Below, in pieces: positions 38,026 through 47,337 of a stretch of DNA of 64,000 nt. Where the stretch lies: NCBI GenBank assembly GCA_024195265.1, contig JAJLRJ010000001.1, positions 59,548,289-59,612,288 of the forward strand. Reading direction: 5' to 3'. The translations under genes were made by a program, and so were the position numbers. Source of the stretch: Dendrophyllia cribrosa (Eukaryota > Cnidaria > Anthozoa > Scleractinia > Dendrophylliidae). A model generated the notes under the pieces. That model was not told where the DNA came from. It searched no databases and worked only from the letters and a program-made list of their open reading frames with translations. Numbering within the stretch: position 1 is the stretch's first letter; every line of letters begins with the position of its first letter.

Positions 38026-39510
38026 TATGCGCATAGCGCGCATAAGGTAAGGTTCCGGCTTCGTTTTTCTTGTTACTCATGCGCATAGCGTGCATGAGGT
38101 ATGTTTCCGGCTTCGTTTTTCTTGTTATTTTTTGTGTCAAGATTTTGCATGCAAATTTATGCACGCATATTTTAGTGTACGCGAACTCGCCCCTGCCTCC
38201 CCTAGAAAGTTATTTTTGTCCCCTATTGTTATAAAAGGCTTCAGGAAGGTTAAACCAATTAGAATCCGTCTACTGATCACATGTCTGGGTTTTATGGGGG
38301 GACTAGAGAGAACCGGTTTGTCACTCGGAGAAGACTATCATCAGATTTCAAACAAATATGACCGCTTCTGTACTCCATACTTCAATTTTTCAGACGTTCA
38401 TTTTCCATTACCAGAATGTAAACACGCCTTTTAAGACTTCGAAATGGAAAGAAATAGTCTTTAAGACGATTTGTATGCCTTTGAAGTGGCGGTTAGAGAG
38501 CTGAAAGCGATGGAATCTTCCTGTTAGGTTCAGCATCCATTTATCACAAAGCGGGACATGTCTTCCTTCGAAGCGCGAAGCGGAAGACTTTACTAAGAAT
38601 TTTCAAGCATTCCTGGAAAACTACGGTAAAGAAAATAACATTTTTGAATGTCCATTTACTTTGTAAGAAACATTGCAAATTGTGATCAAACTTGTTCGAA
38701 TGTTTTCTTCTTGAGGTTTCACGGTAAATTAACGGCACGCTAGCTAGTAAATATAATTAAGTTAAATGGCGCTTTCCTGAAAGTTTGCTTTCAAGATTTT
38801 TTATGCAAATCATCTTTACGGATAAGAATGGCATTCTATATACACAGGAAAAGTCGGAAATTTTAGAAAACACTAGATATAATAAATAAAGCAGGTTGCT
38901 GAATTTAAATATTATTTTGTGATGTTTATAATAGAATTCGCAGACGCTAGCGCTGCGCGCTGCAATTAGGATAAAAAAATCGCCAAGCCTTCCGGAAGCA
39001 GAAATCACTGAATTCTGATAAGTGTTTAACTCTTTTATTCAAGGGAAAGACATTTTCATTCAAGGAAATACGAGTTTCATTAAAACGTTTTGACCTTTAA
39101 AACAAATATTTTGGATTCATGATCGTGAATGAAACACACGCGATTGAATTACAGTTCACACGAAATTTGCATATATGAAAGAATTGTATTTGCGACAACA
39201 CTTTGAAGAAACTGTGAAGCCTGGTAAAAACTAATACATGGCAAAATCAAAGCAGTTATTTAAGGAACAAACTTTATAGAAAAATTGCATTTCGATTTGG
39301 TCTTGAAATCACGGGGGGTTTTCGTGATGCGTCACGCAATATTTATTTTTAAAATGTTTCCGATTTATAGCACTTATCATCACAGTTTTGACATTATAAA
39401 AGCAGAATCAACTGAATCCGATTACATGTATTCGAAAAATTTATTGGAAATCCGGGCAGGAGGAGGGGTCTCTGGGCTGCGGGGGGGGGGGGGGGGGGGG
39501 GGGTACGGGG
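38026..39510. other. Insertion of unrelated DNA inside the pX-type gene
   Basis: Coding for the pX-type protein stops at GMDIK near 39515 and its tail resumes near 38020. The DNA between has no Polinton-like frame. It begins with two tandem copies of about 57 bases (GCGCATAGCG...TTCCGGCTTCG; about 38026-38135) and ends in a G-run (39481-39503). No clear target duplication is seen, and part of pX is missing, so this is an insertion with deletion or a misassembly at the G-run. Confidence 0.55.
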
Positions 39511-39514
39511 GTAC

Positions 39515-39717
39515 CGTTTGATATCCATACCCTTATTCATCATACGATTCTTCTCCAATCTCTTCTTTACCATTGCTGGTACATATAGAATATCATTTCC
39601 GTTCAGAGATTCATTTGATAGTCTGAGAACAATAGTTTCCCTTTTTTTGAAAGCATTGCTAAGATTCTTCTTTTGATTGTCAGACAAATTTACTTTGATT
39701 TCAAAAAGCTGAGTCAT
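39515..39717 (-). pseudogene. pX-type precursor protein, N-terminal fragment
   Basis: From the ATG at 39717, behind TATATTATATAC, the frame reads FEIKVNLSDNQKKNL, TIVLRLSNESLNGNDILYV and MNKGMDIK. That is the start of the Polinton/adintovirus protein whose mature part resembles adenovirus pX and whose basic start ends in a GKG/GMDI motif. It then runs into the G-run as poly-Pro. The C-terminal tail is fused to the protease frame at 37940-38025. It would be a DNA-condensing or membrane-associated virion precursor cut by the protease; here it is broken. Confidence 0.6.
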
Positions 39718-39819
39718 TTGCTGTATATAATATATGTTATATAATTTTTTCCAGTTATAAAACATATATGAAATAAGGATATTTATTTTTATTAGTAATA
39801 CATTACTTATTATACAATT

Positions 39820-41106
39820 TTACACTATAACCAATTCATTACCCACCTTGTCAATGACAACAGATTCTTCATATAGGACTACAGCATGAACATTGAAGTT
39901 TGCAGCTGCATTCTGGCTTAGTCTATACCTGAAGATTAGCTGTTTCGGATCTCTTGTTATTTTTTCAGTTTGATACGTAAGATTAAAGTAAATCAACCCA
40001 TACAGAGAACTATAGTTTGCTAAGTTCAGCTGAGTTCCGCTGTTATAGTCATTTTTCCGCATAGTATATGACATCAAATCGTTAAAGATTCTCACTTTTG
40101 ATTCTGTATCATACTCTGTTTCTGGATAAAAGACTCCATTTCCATATTCTAGTCTACAGTTTAAAAGGGAAGAGTTATTATTAGCAGCATTAAGTTTAAA
40201 AGTGTCCATTAGATAAGGACTGTCTTCTTCAACTGCATCATTAGGCGGGTTTGTTCTTTTCAAGTAAACAAAAATGTGTTTGACATTGTCAATACTGCTT
40301 GAAATCTGGAAAAATCCTGATGATTGTGTAGGAGCTGATGCTTCGTACATTTCCCTTAAATATTTCCACTGAGTTTCTTTAAGAAATGAACTAACGAAAT
40401 TGTCATACAATGAATCCTTTGGAGTTAGTTTTGGCACCCAGAGCAAAAACCTGTTAACAACAATTCTTCCAGCATCAGTTCCATTAGCCATGTGAATGAG
40501 TTCACCATCGTTTTGTAGCTCAATGTTAAATTGTATTTGCATTGGTACAAGCATCTTATCTTCAAGTTCTTCAAAAAATGAGAACCTGTTCAATGGTATG
40601 ATCACATTAATGTTTTTAGGACCACCTGTACCATTATCGCGCAGAGCTTGAGTTTGCAACCTGCGAGCTTCAAATCCTGTGTTATTCGCAGCTGTTGTAG
40701 CATTCGTGTCCAAATACCAGAAACTGTTTTTAGCAACTGATCTACTGTAATCATCAGAATACTCTAGCAGGTTTTTAACAAAAGTGACTTTATGGAGATT
40801 GTCAGTGTCATAAACTATTTTTCCTGCAGATTTAATCATTATGTGGTCAATTAAGGAATGCCCTCCATTAATTACCGTTATTCGATCAGCAGCAGCATAT
40901 CCTGCTCCGTCTGCTAATTTCTGTAGTTGGAATTTGACTTCAATATAGGCATTGTACCAATCGTAGAAACTCGATCGATCATTAATTGTAAATTTATAAC
41001 CATTTTTCGTTTGGTGTTGACCGTTAGCTGGAGACCTGATTACATCATCGAGTTGGAATCGCACCAACTCATTTCTTTGTAGAAAATTATCCGTTCTAAA
41101 AGACAT
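39820..41106 (-). CDS. Major capsid protein, hexon-like double jelly roll (428 aa)
   Basis: This is the main shell protein of the element. The start MSFRTDNFLQRNELVRF, followed by SSFYDWYNAYIEVKFQ and INGGHSLIDHIMIKSAGK, fits the divergent adintovirus-type hexons of Polintons. The protein is rich in beta-forming segments with no transmembrane part, includes IIPLNRFSFFEELEDK in the middle, and is of usual length. Reading the - strand, a TATA-like box (TTATATAACATAATAATAT) lies just before the ATG. Its place between pX and the core/penton genes is the conserved Polinton order. Identified by layout and motifs, not by alignment. Confidence 0.8.
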   Translation of the reverse strand: MSFRTDNFLQRNELVRFQLDDVIRSPANGQHQTKNGYKFTINDRSSFYDWYNAYIEVKFQLQKLADGAGYAAADRITVINGGHSLIDHIMIKSAGKIVYDTDNLHKVTFVKNLLEYSDDYSRSVAKNSFWYLDTNATTAANNTGFEARRLQTQALRDNGTGGPKNINVIIPLNRFSFFEELEDKMLVPMQIQFNIELQNDGELIHMANGTDAGRIVVNRFLLWVPKLTPKDSLYDNFVSSFLKETQWKYLREMYEASAPTQSSGFFQISSSIDNVKHIFVYLKRTNPPNDAVEEDSPYLMDTFKLNAANNNSSLLNCRLEYGNGVFYPETEYDTESKVRIFNDLMSYTMRKNDYNSGTQLNLANYSSLYGLIYFNLTYQTEKITRDPKQLIFRYRLSQNAAANFNVHAVVLYEESVVIDKVGNELVIV

Positions 41107-41156
41107 ATATTATTATGTTATATAATTTTAACAATTAAAAAATATATTCATTGATT

Positions 41157-41576
41157 CTATACAAATCTAACTCTACATCTTCTCCTCAAACCATCTCCAG
41201 AAATGAGTCTATTCAGTATCATATCAGTACTTTCTTGATCTAGTTTTGGCTGATAATGTTGCTGCAGCTGTTTAATGGGTGAGGATGGAACAATTGCTGT
41301 TTGTCTTGTAGCTCCTTTTCTCAAATTTGTCAATCTTTTCATTATCAAATCACCAGATTTTTGAGATACCGCCTTACCCAGTCGCTCACCTGCATGGGAT
41401 ATCCCCGATTCTAACGCCTTCTTTGCTATTGGCTTAGCAAATTTCTTGAAAACAGATGATGCAACACTCTTCAACGGTTTGAAAATATTATCAACGATAA
41501 TTCCCGATCCTTTGTGTCTGTATACAAATTTACCAAGTTTTGGATGGTAAAATCTTTTGAATTCATACGGTTTCAT
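41157..41576 (-). CDS. Small basic virion core-type protein (139 aa)
   Basis: The protein is strongly basic, with KRFYHPKLGKFVYRHKGSG at the start, a predicted amphipathic helix KPIAKKALESGISHAGERLG near the middle, and an Arg-rich end LRRRCRVRF. Similar small proteins lie next to the capsid and penton genes in other Polintons and are compared with adenovirus core or pVI-like components; a DNA-binding or membrane-active role is inference. TTATATTATT precedes the ATG. Confidence 0.65.
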   Translation of the reverse strand: MKPYEFKRFYHPKLGKFVYRHKGSGIIVDNIFKPLKSVASSVFKKFAKPIAKKALESGISHAGERLGKAVSQKSGDLIMKRLTNLRKGATRQTAIVPSSPIKQLQQHYQPKLDQESTDMILNRLISGDGLRRRCRVRFV

Positions 41577-41593
41577 TATACTATTATGTTATA

Positions 41594-42340
41594 TTATTCT
41601 ATACTTTTCAGAATCAGTGAGAAAGCTGTATCTGCGCCATTCAAGTTAACTAATCTTCTTTTTCCATCTGTGATGTATATTCGGATACTACTGATAGTAT
41701 TTTTATTAACTGGGTTATATGTAACCCGTTTAGGTTCTAAAGTGAAGCTATAACTAGGTTGGAGTACACTGGTAGAGAAGCTATAAATGATGTCTGTATC
41801 TTGACCGTCGACAAGTGAATCATTAATTAGGTCACAATGGATATTCAAAATATCGGTGTCTTGACTTAGATTTGGTACTCTAGGACCAATATTTGTTCCA
41901 CTTGTCAATACTGTCTTATCAAACCCGATTAGATCATTAAAATTGGAATGCGTTAAATCAAGCTGATAATTCTGAGCCAATGTAATCGTAACCCTAAATG
42001 TTGTCTGATCAAATTCAAGAGTGATTGGATATTCATCACCGTTCTTTGTTATATCTTTTATATATTCATCGAAATCAGTATAATTCCATACTCCTGATGG
42101 AAATTGTATGTTGTGATAAGTTGTACCATTATTAGAGCTATATTTTATTAATTGATTGTTGTATCCTGCGTTAACATTGAACCATGTGAAACTCATATTG
42201 ATAATTCTGTTAAGACCGATAACATATTGAGAATTACTATCCAATATCATTTGTCTAGTAAATTTTGTTGTGAAATCTTCAGGTTTATTATTTAATTGGG
42301 ACTTCACACTATAGGAGGATAATACTATCTCTCGTTCCAT
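41594..42340 (-). CDS. Penton-type minor capsid protein (248 aa)
   Basis: The jelly-roll protein forming the vertices in Polinton-type virions. It shows EIVLSSYSVKSQLNNKPEDF, then YVIGLNRIINMSFTWFN, FPSGVWNYTDFDEYI, DLIGFDKT and LNIHCDLINDSLVDG, the order of features seen in the broken copy at 1257-1915. Length is usual. It lies 11 bases downstream of the 338-aa gene and 17 upstream of the core gene, on the same strand. Confidence 0.8.
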   Translation of the reverse strand: MEREIVLSSYSVKSQLNNKPEDFTTKFTRQMILDSNSQYVIGLNRIINMSFTWFNVNAGYNNQLIKYSSNNGTTYHNIQFPSGVWNYTDFDEYIKDITKNGDEYPITLEFDQTTFRVTITLAQNYQLDLTHSNFNDLIGFDKTVLTSGTNIGPRVPNLSQDTDILNIHCDLINDSLVDGQDTDIIYSFSTSVLQPSYSFTLEPKRVTYNPVNKNTISSIRIYITDGKRRLVNLNGADTAFSLILKSIE

Positions 42341-42351
42341 ATATAATAAAG

Positions 42352-43368
42352 TTACATTATATTTTTAAAATATTGACCATACAATTTATTATACTGCGAT
42401 CTATTGATTTTCGATATTTTCAATAATGTGTCCAATATAGTTACTCCCATATTTCGCATCTCAATGCTGGTATTCCCTGCCAATCTTTCACCAATAATCA
42501 ATTCCAATTTTTTTAAAAGCTGCTTTACATCATTAAAAAACATAATATTTCCACCTCTCTGTTTTTTTCCCCGACTCTGGATTCCAGAACCTTTTATTGT
42601 TTCCAATTTAGTATTATAATGTTTTATGTATTCATTTAAAGTATCTCTCGCATTGTCTATTCTTTTGTTTCGCATTTGTCTCTCAGCTTCTGATATAGCC
42701 CCACTTTTGAACTGTTTTGTAACATGTGACTTATAACCACTTAATTGACTCCTTTTTGATTTTGCATCATTTATAATCTTATTAAGATAGGCCCTAGTCT
42801 TTTTATTTGTCATTTCTGGTTGATTTAACCTCATTTCCACATTTTCATAATCCGTAATACCAATATCATTCAAAATCTCATTACTTATATCTTCATCATC
42901 TAATCCATAGTCCATCTCTTCTTCATATTTTGGTAGTAATTCATCTGGTTCATCACCAAAGTACTGAGGATCAACATAAATATCCTTATTTCCTTCCAGA
43001 AGATCTTGTAAAGATTCTTCATATGTTGGTGGTTTTGGCACCAGTTGTTTCTCTTGATTTGGTGGGACATAATCACCAAATAAATCATCAACTTGCATGT
43101 CTTCGAAAGGGTCAACTTCAGGCATGTAGTCAATACCTTGGTCACCTTTTTTAGGTGCTCGTTTCTTTCTTATAGGTACCCTTAAATCTAAATTACTGTC
43201 GATAACATCATCTAATTTACTAGTTACTGGTTTGAATACCTTCGTCAACGATTCCTGACTTATCTGCTGACCAAGATTATGTTTTGTGATTGCATCATGA
43301 ACATAATTAATTTTATTTCCTAATTCAGATTTTCTTTTTGCAAGTTCTTTCCATTTAAGTAAACTCAT
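42352..43368 (-). CDS. Virion-type protein with PPxY motif (338 aa)
   Basis: The protein has a helical start, an acidic Pro-rich middle (VPKPPTYEESLQDLL near residue 115) and a conserved-looking tail. The tail has a GSGIQSRGKKQRGG linker followed by a helical domain, IMFFNDVKQLLKKL then GERLAGNTSIEMRNMG and LLKISKINRSQYNKLY. The same style of tail is found in Polinton structural proteins near the penton gene. PPTY is a PPxY late-domain match, which binds NEDD4-type ubiquitin ligases in many animal viruses. Function as a minor capsid or scaffold protein is inference. Confidence 0.65.
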   Translation of the reverse strand: MSLLKWKELAKRKSELGNKINYVHDAITKHNLGQQISQESLTKVFKPVTSKLDDVIDSNLDLRVPIRKKRAPKKGDQGIDYMPEVDPFEDMQVDDLFGDYVPPNQEKQLVPKPPTYEESLQDLLEGNKDIYVDPQYFGDEPDELLPKYEEEMDYGLDDEDISNEILNDIGITDYENVEMRLNQPEMTNKKTRAYLNKIINDAKSKRSQLSGYKSHVTKQFKSGAISEAERQMRNKRIDNARDTLNEYIKHYNTKLETIKGSGIQSRGKKQRGGNIMFFNDVKQLLKKLELIIGERLAGNTSIEMRNMGVTILDTLLKISKINRSQYNKLYGQYFKNIM

Positions 43369-43504
43369 TTATTGTTATATTATTACGTTACATAAAATTT
43401 GGAAATCATATATAAAAAAGAGCATTTTACACCGTGTTGTACACTGTGTTGTACACCGTGTTATGCACCATGTTATATTGAAATAATATACCCATATAAT
43501 ATAA
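43369..43504. promoter_or_regulatory. Divergent promoter with four 12-bp repeats
   Basis: The block separates the leftward structural genes from the rightward ATPase. Four tandem 12-bp units (TACACCGTGTTG and variants TACACTGTGTTG, TACACCGTGTTA, TGCACCATGTTA) fill 43427-43474. TATA-like boxes lie at both ends: TATAATATAAATG before the ATPase, and on the other strand TTACGTAATAATATAACAATAAATG. Confidence 0.7.
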
Positions 43505-44146
43505 ATGATAATACCAAATTACGATGCCGATGATGATGTAACCTCAAATTGTAAACAGTTATATCCTTTCATGCCTGACCGATGCTTCCGGATGCTAATT
43601 TGCGGCCCATCTGGGTCAGGAAAAACAAACGTTCTGCTAGACATGATCTATAGGCTACTCTATTTCGATAAAATTTATCTATATGCTAAAAACTTGGAAC
43701 AATCAAAATATCAACATTTACTGGAAACATTGAAACCAATCAGTGAAGAGGTGGGTTACCCAATTATTGAAGCAAGTAATGATCAAATATTGCCTTTGTC
43801 CGAATTAAATTGTGATAACCAAAAGTTGGTTATTTTTGATGACTATCTTAATACTGGTAGTAAAAATGATGCAGAAATAAGAAACTACTACACTAACTCA
43901 AGAAACAAAAATTGCAGTTGCATATATCTTAGTCAATCGTTTTATGACACTGACAAATGTATCCGTCTTAACTCTACACATTACTGCATTTTTGAATTTC
44001 CTTCTCCAAACGAACAAAACAGGATTAGTAGAGAGCTTGGTATAAAAAAATCTGACTATGAAAAAGCCACTAATGATTCATATTGCTTCATATATATTGA
44101 TAAACCAAGGAAATTCACAACCAAGAATTTCAATGAAAAAATATAA
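43505..44146 (+). CDS. A32/FtsK-HerA-type genome packaging ATPase (213 aa)
   Basis: The motor that would drive DNA into the capsid. Walker A is GPSGSGKT at residues 34-41, Walker B KLVIFDD at 107-113, followed by the sensor-like SCIYLSQSFYDTD and LNSTHYCIFEFPSP. Length and motifs match Polinton ATPases. TATAATATAAATG contains the start. The next gene begins 19 bases downstream. Confidence 0.93.
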   Translation: MIIPNYDADDDVTSNCKQLYPFMPDRCFRMLICGPSGSGKTNVLLDMIYRLLYFDKIYLYAKNLEQSKYQHLLETLKPISEEVGYPIIEASNDQILPLSELNCDNQKLVIFDDYLNTGSKNDAEIRNYYTNSRNKNCSCIYLSQSFYDTDKCIRLNSTHYCIFEFPSPNEQNRISRELGIKKSDYEKATNDSYCFIYIDKPRKFTTKNFNEKI

Positions 44147-44165
44147 TATACTCATATTATATATA

Positions 44166-46313
44166 ATGAGTTATTCAAACGGATTACTACCATCAACAAC
44201 AACAACAACAACAACAACATCACAAGGGCCACCAGGCCCGCCAGGCGTTGGCTTCAAATTGACAGATGATGGTAATTATGATATGCAAAATAAAAAAATA
44301 GTAAATATAGGAACAGTTACTGGTTTGAATGATGTAGTTGATTTCAAATTTATTAGAAATACATTTGTTAGTAAACATTTACCATTAGTTACGGCAAATC
44401 TTGATATGAAAAACAATAATATAAGAAATTTAAAAACACCAATTTCAGAAAAAGATGCTGTTAATAAAGAGTATGGAGACACGCATTATTTAAAATTAGA
44501 TGGAACAACTCATATGGTGGGGGATCTTGATATGCGGGGACATAAACTAATTTTATCCGGTGAGATTGATATGGATAGAAAATTAATCACAAATCTGGAC
44601 ACGGATGAAGACAATGATCTTTGTGCAACTAATATGATAACTCTTAAAAATTATAGTAATAAAAAAGCTAATATTACAGATGCATATATGAAAAATGAAA
44701 GAATAGTATTGACTGATCACATGGATGCCAATTATCATTCTATATTAAATGTTCAAGCAGCTGGTGATAACGATGCTTTCCCTTTTTACCATGGGAAGAC
44801 ACATTTTTTAAATTATGACGGTCAACAATATGATGCGAAGAATAAGAAAATCATAAATATCAACACAGATGAAAACCAAGATCTTTCAGCTGTGAATACG
44901 ATAACTCTAAAAAAATATCATCCCGATGTTCCTGATCACACTCATGAAGTTACTAAAAACATTGATTTGAAAGAACTTTTTAATATTGTAAAATCGAAAC
45001 AACAGACATACTTGGATTTAGCTGCAAATTACAACAATCTTGTTTCATATAATGATGTTAAAAACATTTTTGTCAGTCGTAAAGAGATGTTGTCAATGGA
45101 GACTGGTTTGGATATGAATAATAATACAATTTTCAATATAAAAGATCCAACAGCAGTTGATCATGCTGTGAATAAAGGGTATGTGGATAATTTAACTAAT
45201 CTAAAAGCAGACAAAACATATGTTGACGCTAAAACAAGCGGAAATAACCTAAGAATAACACAAAATGAAGCCTCAATCAACGACATACAAACGAAAAAAC
45301 TCGACAAATCGGATTACAATACTGGAGTTGTTAAGTTAAAACAAGATCTGGAGGAGAAAATCAGTCATACATATATTACAGGAAACCAACAAGAGGATGT
45401 ATTCAGGTATTTAATGCTGGACATTAATGAAAGCAGTAGCGAATCAAATATCACTGTAACTGGAATCGTTGATTTTCAACAATCCCTACATAAACTGAAT
45501 AAAAAAGCCTATGAGTTCACCCTAAAGGTTGACAACAGTGGCCTATACCGATCAAGAATTAGTTTTAATCTGCATCCGGTACCTATAGGTTATTATACGC
45601 TCGTCATTGAATTCTACCCGATACAAATGAGTGCAATCAGTGTCACAGCTCAAGCGAGTACGATGGATATTCAAAAACAAACAACGAAGCTGTTCCAAAA
45701 TTATTCAAGGACAATCATTCAAATACATAGATGGACTCAAGTACCTCCAAATTATTTATTCATCGATCTCCATGGCCGAACGATCGCTAATCCAGCTACT
45801 GGTCATCTAGTTGTTTATGGTGTAGAAGGCTACCAGAATGATGTCAGTACTGATATATACGACAATGTATATTTTATTAAAAATGGTCTTATGAAAATGG
45901 AAGTAGATTTGGATATGAATGGTAGAAAACTTATTGGTTTACCAAAACCGAAAAATAAATTCATATTTTCAGGAAATTATATGAAAAATAAGAACACTAA
46001 TGATATCATATTCAACGGTTCATCATCATTTATTGCGGTAACTAATTTGAAAATAGTAAAATTAGGGTTGATAATATTGGACGATAAACCGCCTGAAGGA
46101 TACAAAAAAATGGTTATATTAATCGGTAACAATTCATTTGGACCCCAAAATTGGAATAAAGCATCGAATAAAATTTATTACACTTTCAATATAGCGTCAT
46201 CAGTTATCAATTTCAATGAAGATACAGTTGTACGAATCAAATTAATATCAATTGATCATATTACATATGCACCTTATAATTGCCATATCAGTGTACTTTT
46301 TGAAGAGTTTTAA
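44166..46313 (+). CDS. Fibre-like protein with collagen motif (715 aa)
   Basis: The ATG at 44166 is chosen because it follows ATATTATATATA and does not overlap the ATPase; the open frame reaches back to 44058. The protein begins with an eight-Thr run and GPPGPPG, then six or seven diverged shaft repeats of the form (L)DMxxxxIxN(I/L) followed by DAVNKxYVD (for example LDMNNNTIFNIKD...HAVNKGYVDN). Beta-rich C-terminal domains follow. Shaft repeats of this kind occur in phage and Polinton receptor-binding fibres. It would attach the virion to cells; the receptor is unknown. Confidence 0.75.
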   Translation: MSYSNGLLPSTTTTTTTTSQGPPGPPGVGFKLTDDGNYDMQNKKIVNIGTVTGLNDVVDFKFIRNTFVSKHLPLVTANLDMKNNNIRNLKTPISEKDAVNKEYGDTHYLKLDGTTHMVGDLDMRGHKLILSGEIDMDRKLITNLDTDEDNDLCATNMITLKNYSNKKANITDAYMKNERIVLTDHMDANYHSILNVQAAGDNDAFPFYHGKTHFLNYDGQQYDAKNKKIININTDENQDLSAVNTITLKKYHPDVPDHTHEVTKNIDLKELFNIVKSKQQTYLDLAANYNNLVSYNDVKNIFVSRKEMLSMETGLDMNNNTIFNIKDPTAVDHAVNKGYVDNLTNLKADKTYVDAKTSGNNLRITQNEASINDIQTKKLDKSDYNTGVVKLKQDLEEKISHTYITGNQQEDVFRYLMLDINESSSESNITVTGIVDFQQSLHKLNKKAYEFTLKVDNSGLYRSRISFNLHPVPIGYYTLVIEFYPIQMSAISVTAQASTMDIQKQTTKLFQNYSRTIIQIHRWTQVPPNYLFIDLHGRTIANPATGHLVVYGVEGYQNDVSTDIYDNVYFIKNGLMKMEVDLDMNGRKLIGLPKPKNKFIFSGNYMKNKNTNDIIFNGSSSFIAVTNLKIVKLGLIILDDKPPEGYKKMVILIGNNSFGPQNWNKASNKIYYTFNIASSVINFNEDTVVRIKLISIDHITYAPYNCHISVLFEEF

Positions 46314-46345
46314 TATATAATTATCTAATATATTGATATATATAA

Positions 46346-46747
46346 ATGTCAATTCTTGCACAGTCAATTAATTTTTGTAATAAATTTTTCACAACCCAAA
46401 AAAACCTACATCCTAATACTAAAGATGAAATATTAAAATCGGCTTTAATATATCAATTTTTGTACGTTAACTATTTGAATAAGCCAATATCATTTAACCA
46501 AATATTAGAAAAACACTCTGACATTGGATTAATAGGACCAGGTTCTTGTACTCTAAATACCAAATACCAATTTTTAATTAAACATGCTATTTTTCATGAT
46601 GCATTTGGAAGATTTTACAATGACTATGAAAAGGGGCCTGGATACACATATTGCTGCCTTTCAATACCGAAGAAATTAAAAAGATCTCCAATAATGGGTC
46701 AAATCTCTGGATTATTATATTGCCTCATTTCAAATCCTAAAATTTAA
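46346..46747 (+). CDS. Unidentified 133-aa protein with HDAFGRF motif
   Basis: TATTGATATATATAAATG provides the start, 33 bases after the fibre gene. The protein is helical at first and then has IGLIGPGSCTL and HDAFGRFYNDYEKGPGYTYCC. I do not recognise it with certainty. GPG and His-Asp recall the phospholipase A2 domains of parvoviruses and some adintoviruses, but the calcium loop and spacing do not fit well. Position among structural genes suggests a late product. Confidence 0.6.
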   Translation: MSILAQSINFCNKFFTTQKNLHPNTKDEILKSALIYQFLYVNYLNKPISFNQILEKHSDIGLIGPGSCTLNTKYQFLIKHAIFHDAFGRFYNDYEKGPGYTYCCLSIPKKLKRSPIMGQISGLLYCLISNPKI

Positions 46748-46774
46748 TTATTATTATCCAAATATATAATATAA

Positions 46775-47257
46775 ATGACTAAAACAGATATATTCAATTT
46801 CAATCATATTGATAAAAACATCAGCCAAGAAAAATTATCTGAAATCAAAGCATTGTATAAATTTTATCATAAACGATTTTGGTGCTATAAGAATGCTTTC
46901 AAATATTTTAAGAGATTGAATTTAGCTATTAATGTAACTTCAACAGGCTTAATAGTTATTGGTACTGTAGCTGGTAGTATCACATTAAATCCTGCTATAC
47001 TAGCTTCTATTTCTGGAGCTGGTTTAGTGCTAAAAACAGTAAGTGAAATCAAGAATTATAAAAAGAAAATCGAAATGTCTGAATTTGCTTATACGACATA
47101 TGAAAAAGTATTAGTTTTTTTACGGTCTTGTCTTAGAGGAAATCAATTCAACCACACTGTTTTCATCAATGAAATGAGACAGTTAGATGAAATAATCATC
47201 GATCTTTGTCCTCTTGCTGATAAATTCGAGAAACAGTGTGATAAAAAATTTGAGTAA
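46775..47257 (+). CDS. Hydrophobic-core protein (160 aa), homologue of the broken gene at 1938-2610
   Basis: The start lies in ATATATAATATAAATG. A helical N-terminal half is followed by a hydrophobic stretch from about residue 52 (INVTSTGLIVIGTVAGSI, then ASISGAGLVL) rich in Gly and small residues, then a basic turn (KNYKKK) and a helical tail with CLRG. It could insert in membranes. The same three-part layout occurs in the decayed Polinton, so this is a recurring element gene. Function unknown. Confidence 0.6.
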   Translation: MTKTDIFNFNHIDKNISQEKLSEIKALYKFYHKRFWCYKNAFKYFKRLNLAINVTSTGLIVIGTVAGSITLNPAILASISGAGLVLKTVSEIKNYKKKIEMSEFAYTTYEKVLVFLRSCLRGNQFNHTVFINEMRQLDEIIIDLCPLADKFEKQCDKKFE

Positions 47258-47337
47258 ACTTTTAGAGTAAATTTTACTAACAAACTTCATTCAATAACTC
47301 ATTCATAGGGAAACCCCCTTTGCATGACGATATTGGA

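Noticed and set aside
46346..46747. Phospholipase A2 call for the GPG...HDAFGRFY protein
   Set aside because: Calcium-loop pattern and Cys/His spacing do not fit; left as unknown.
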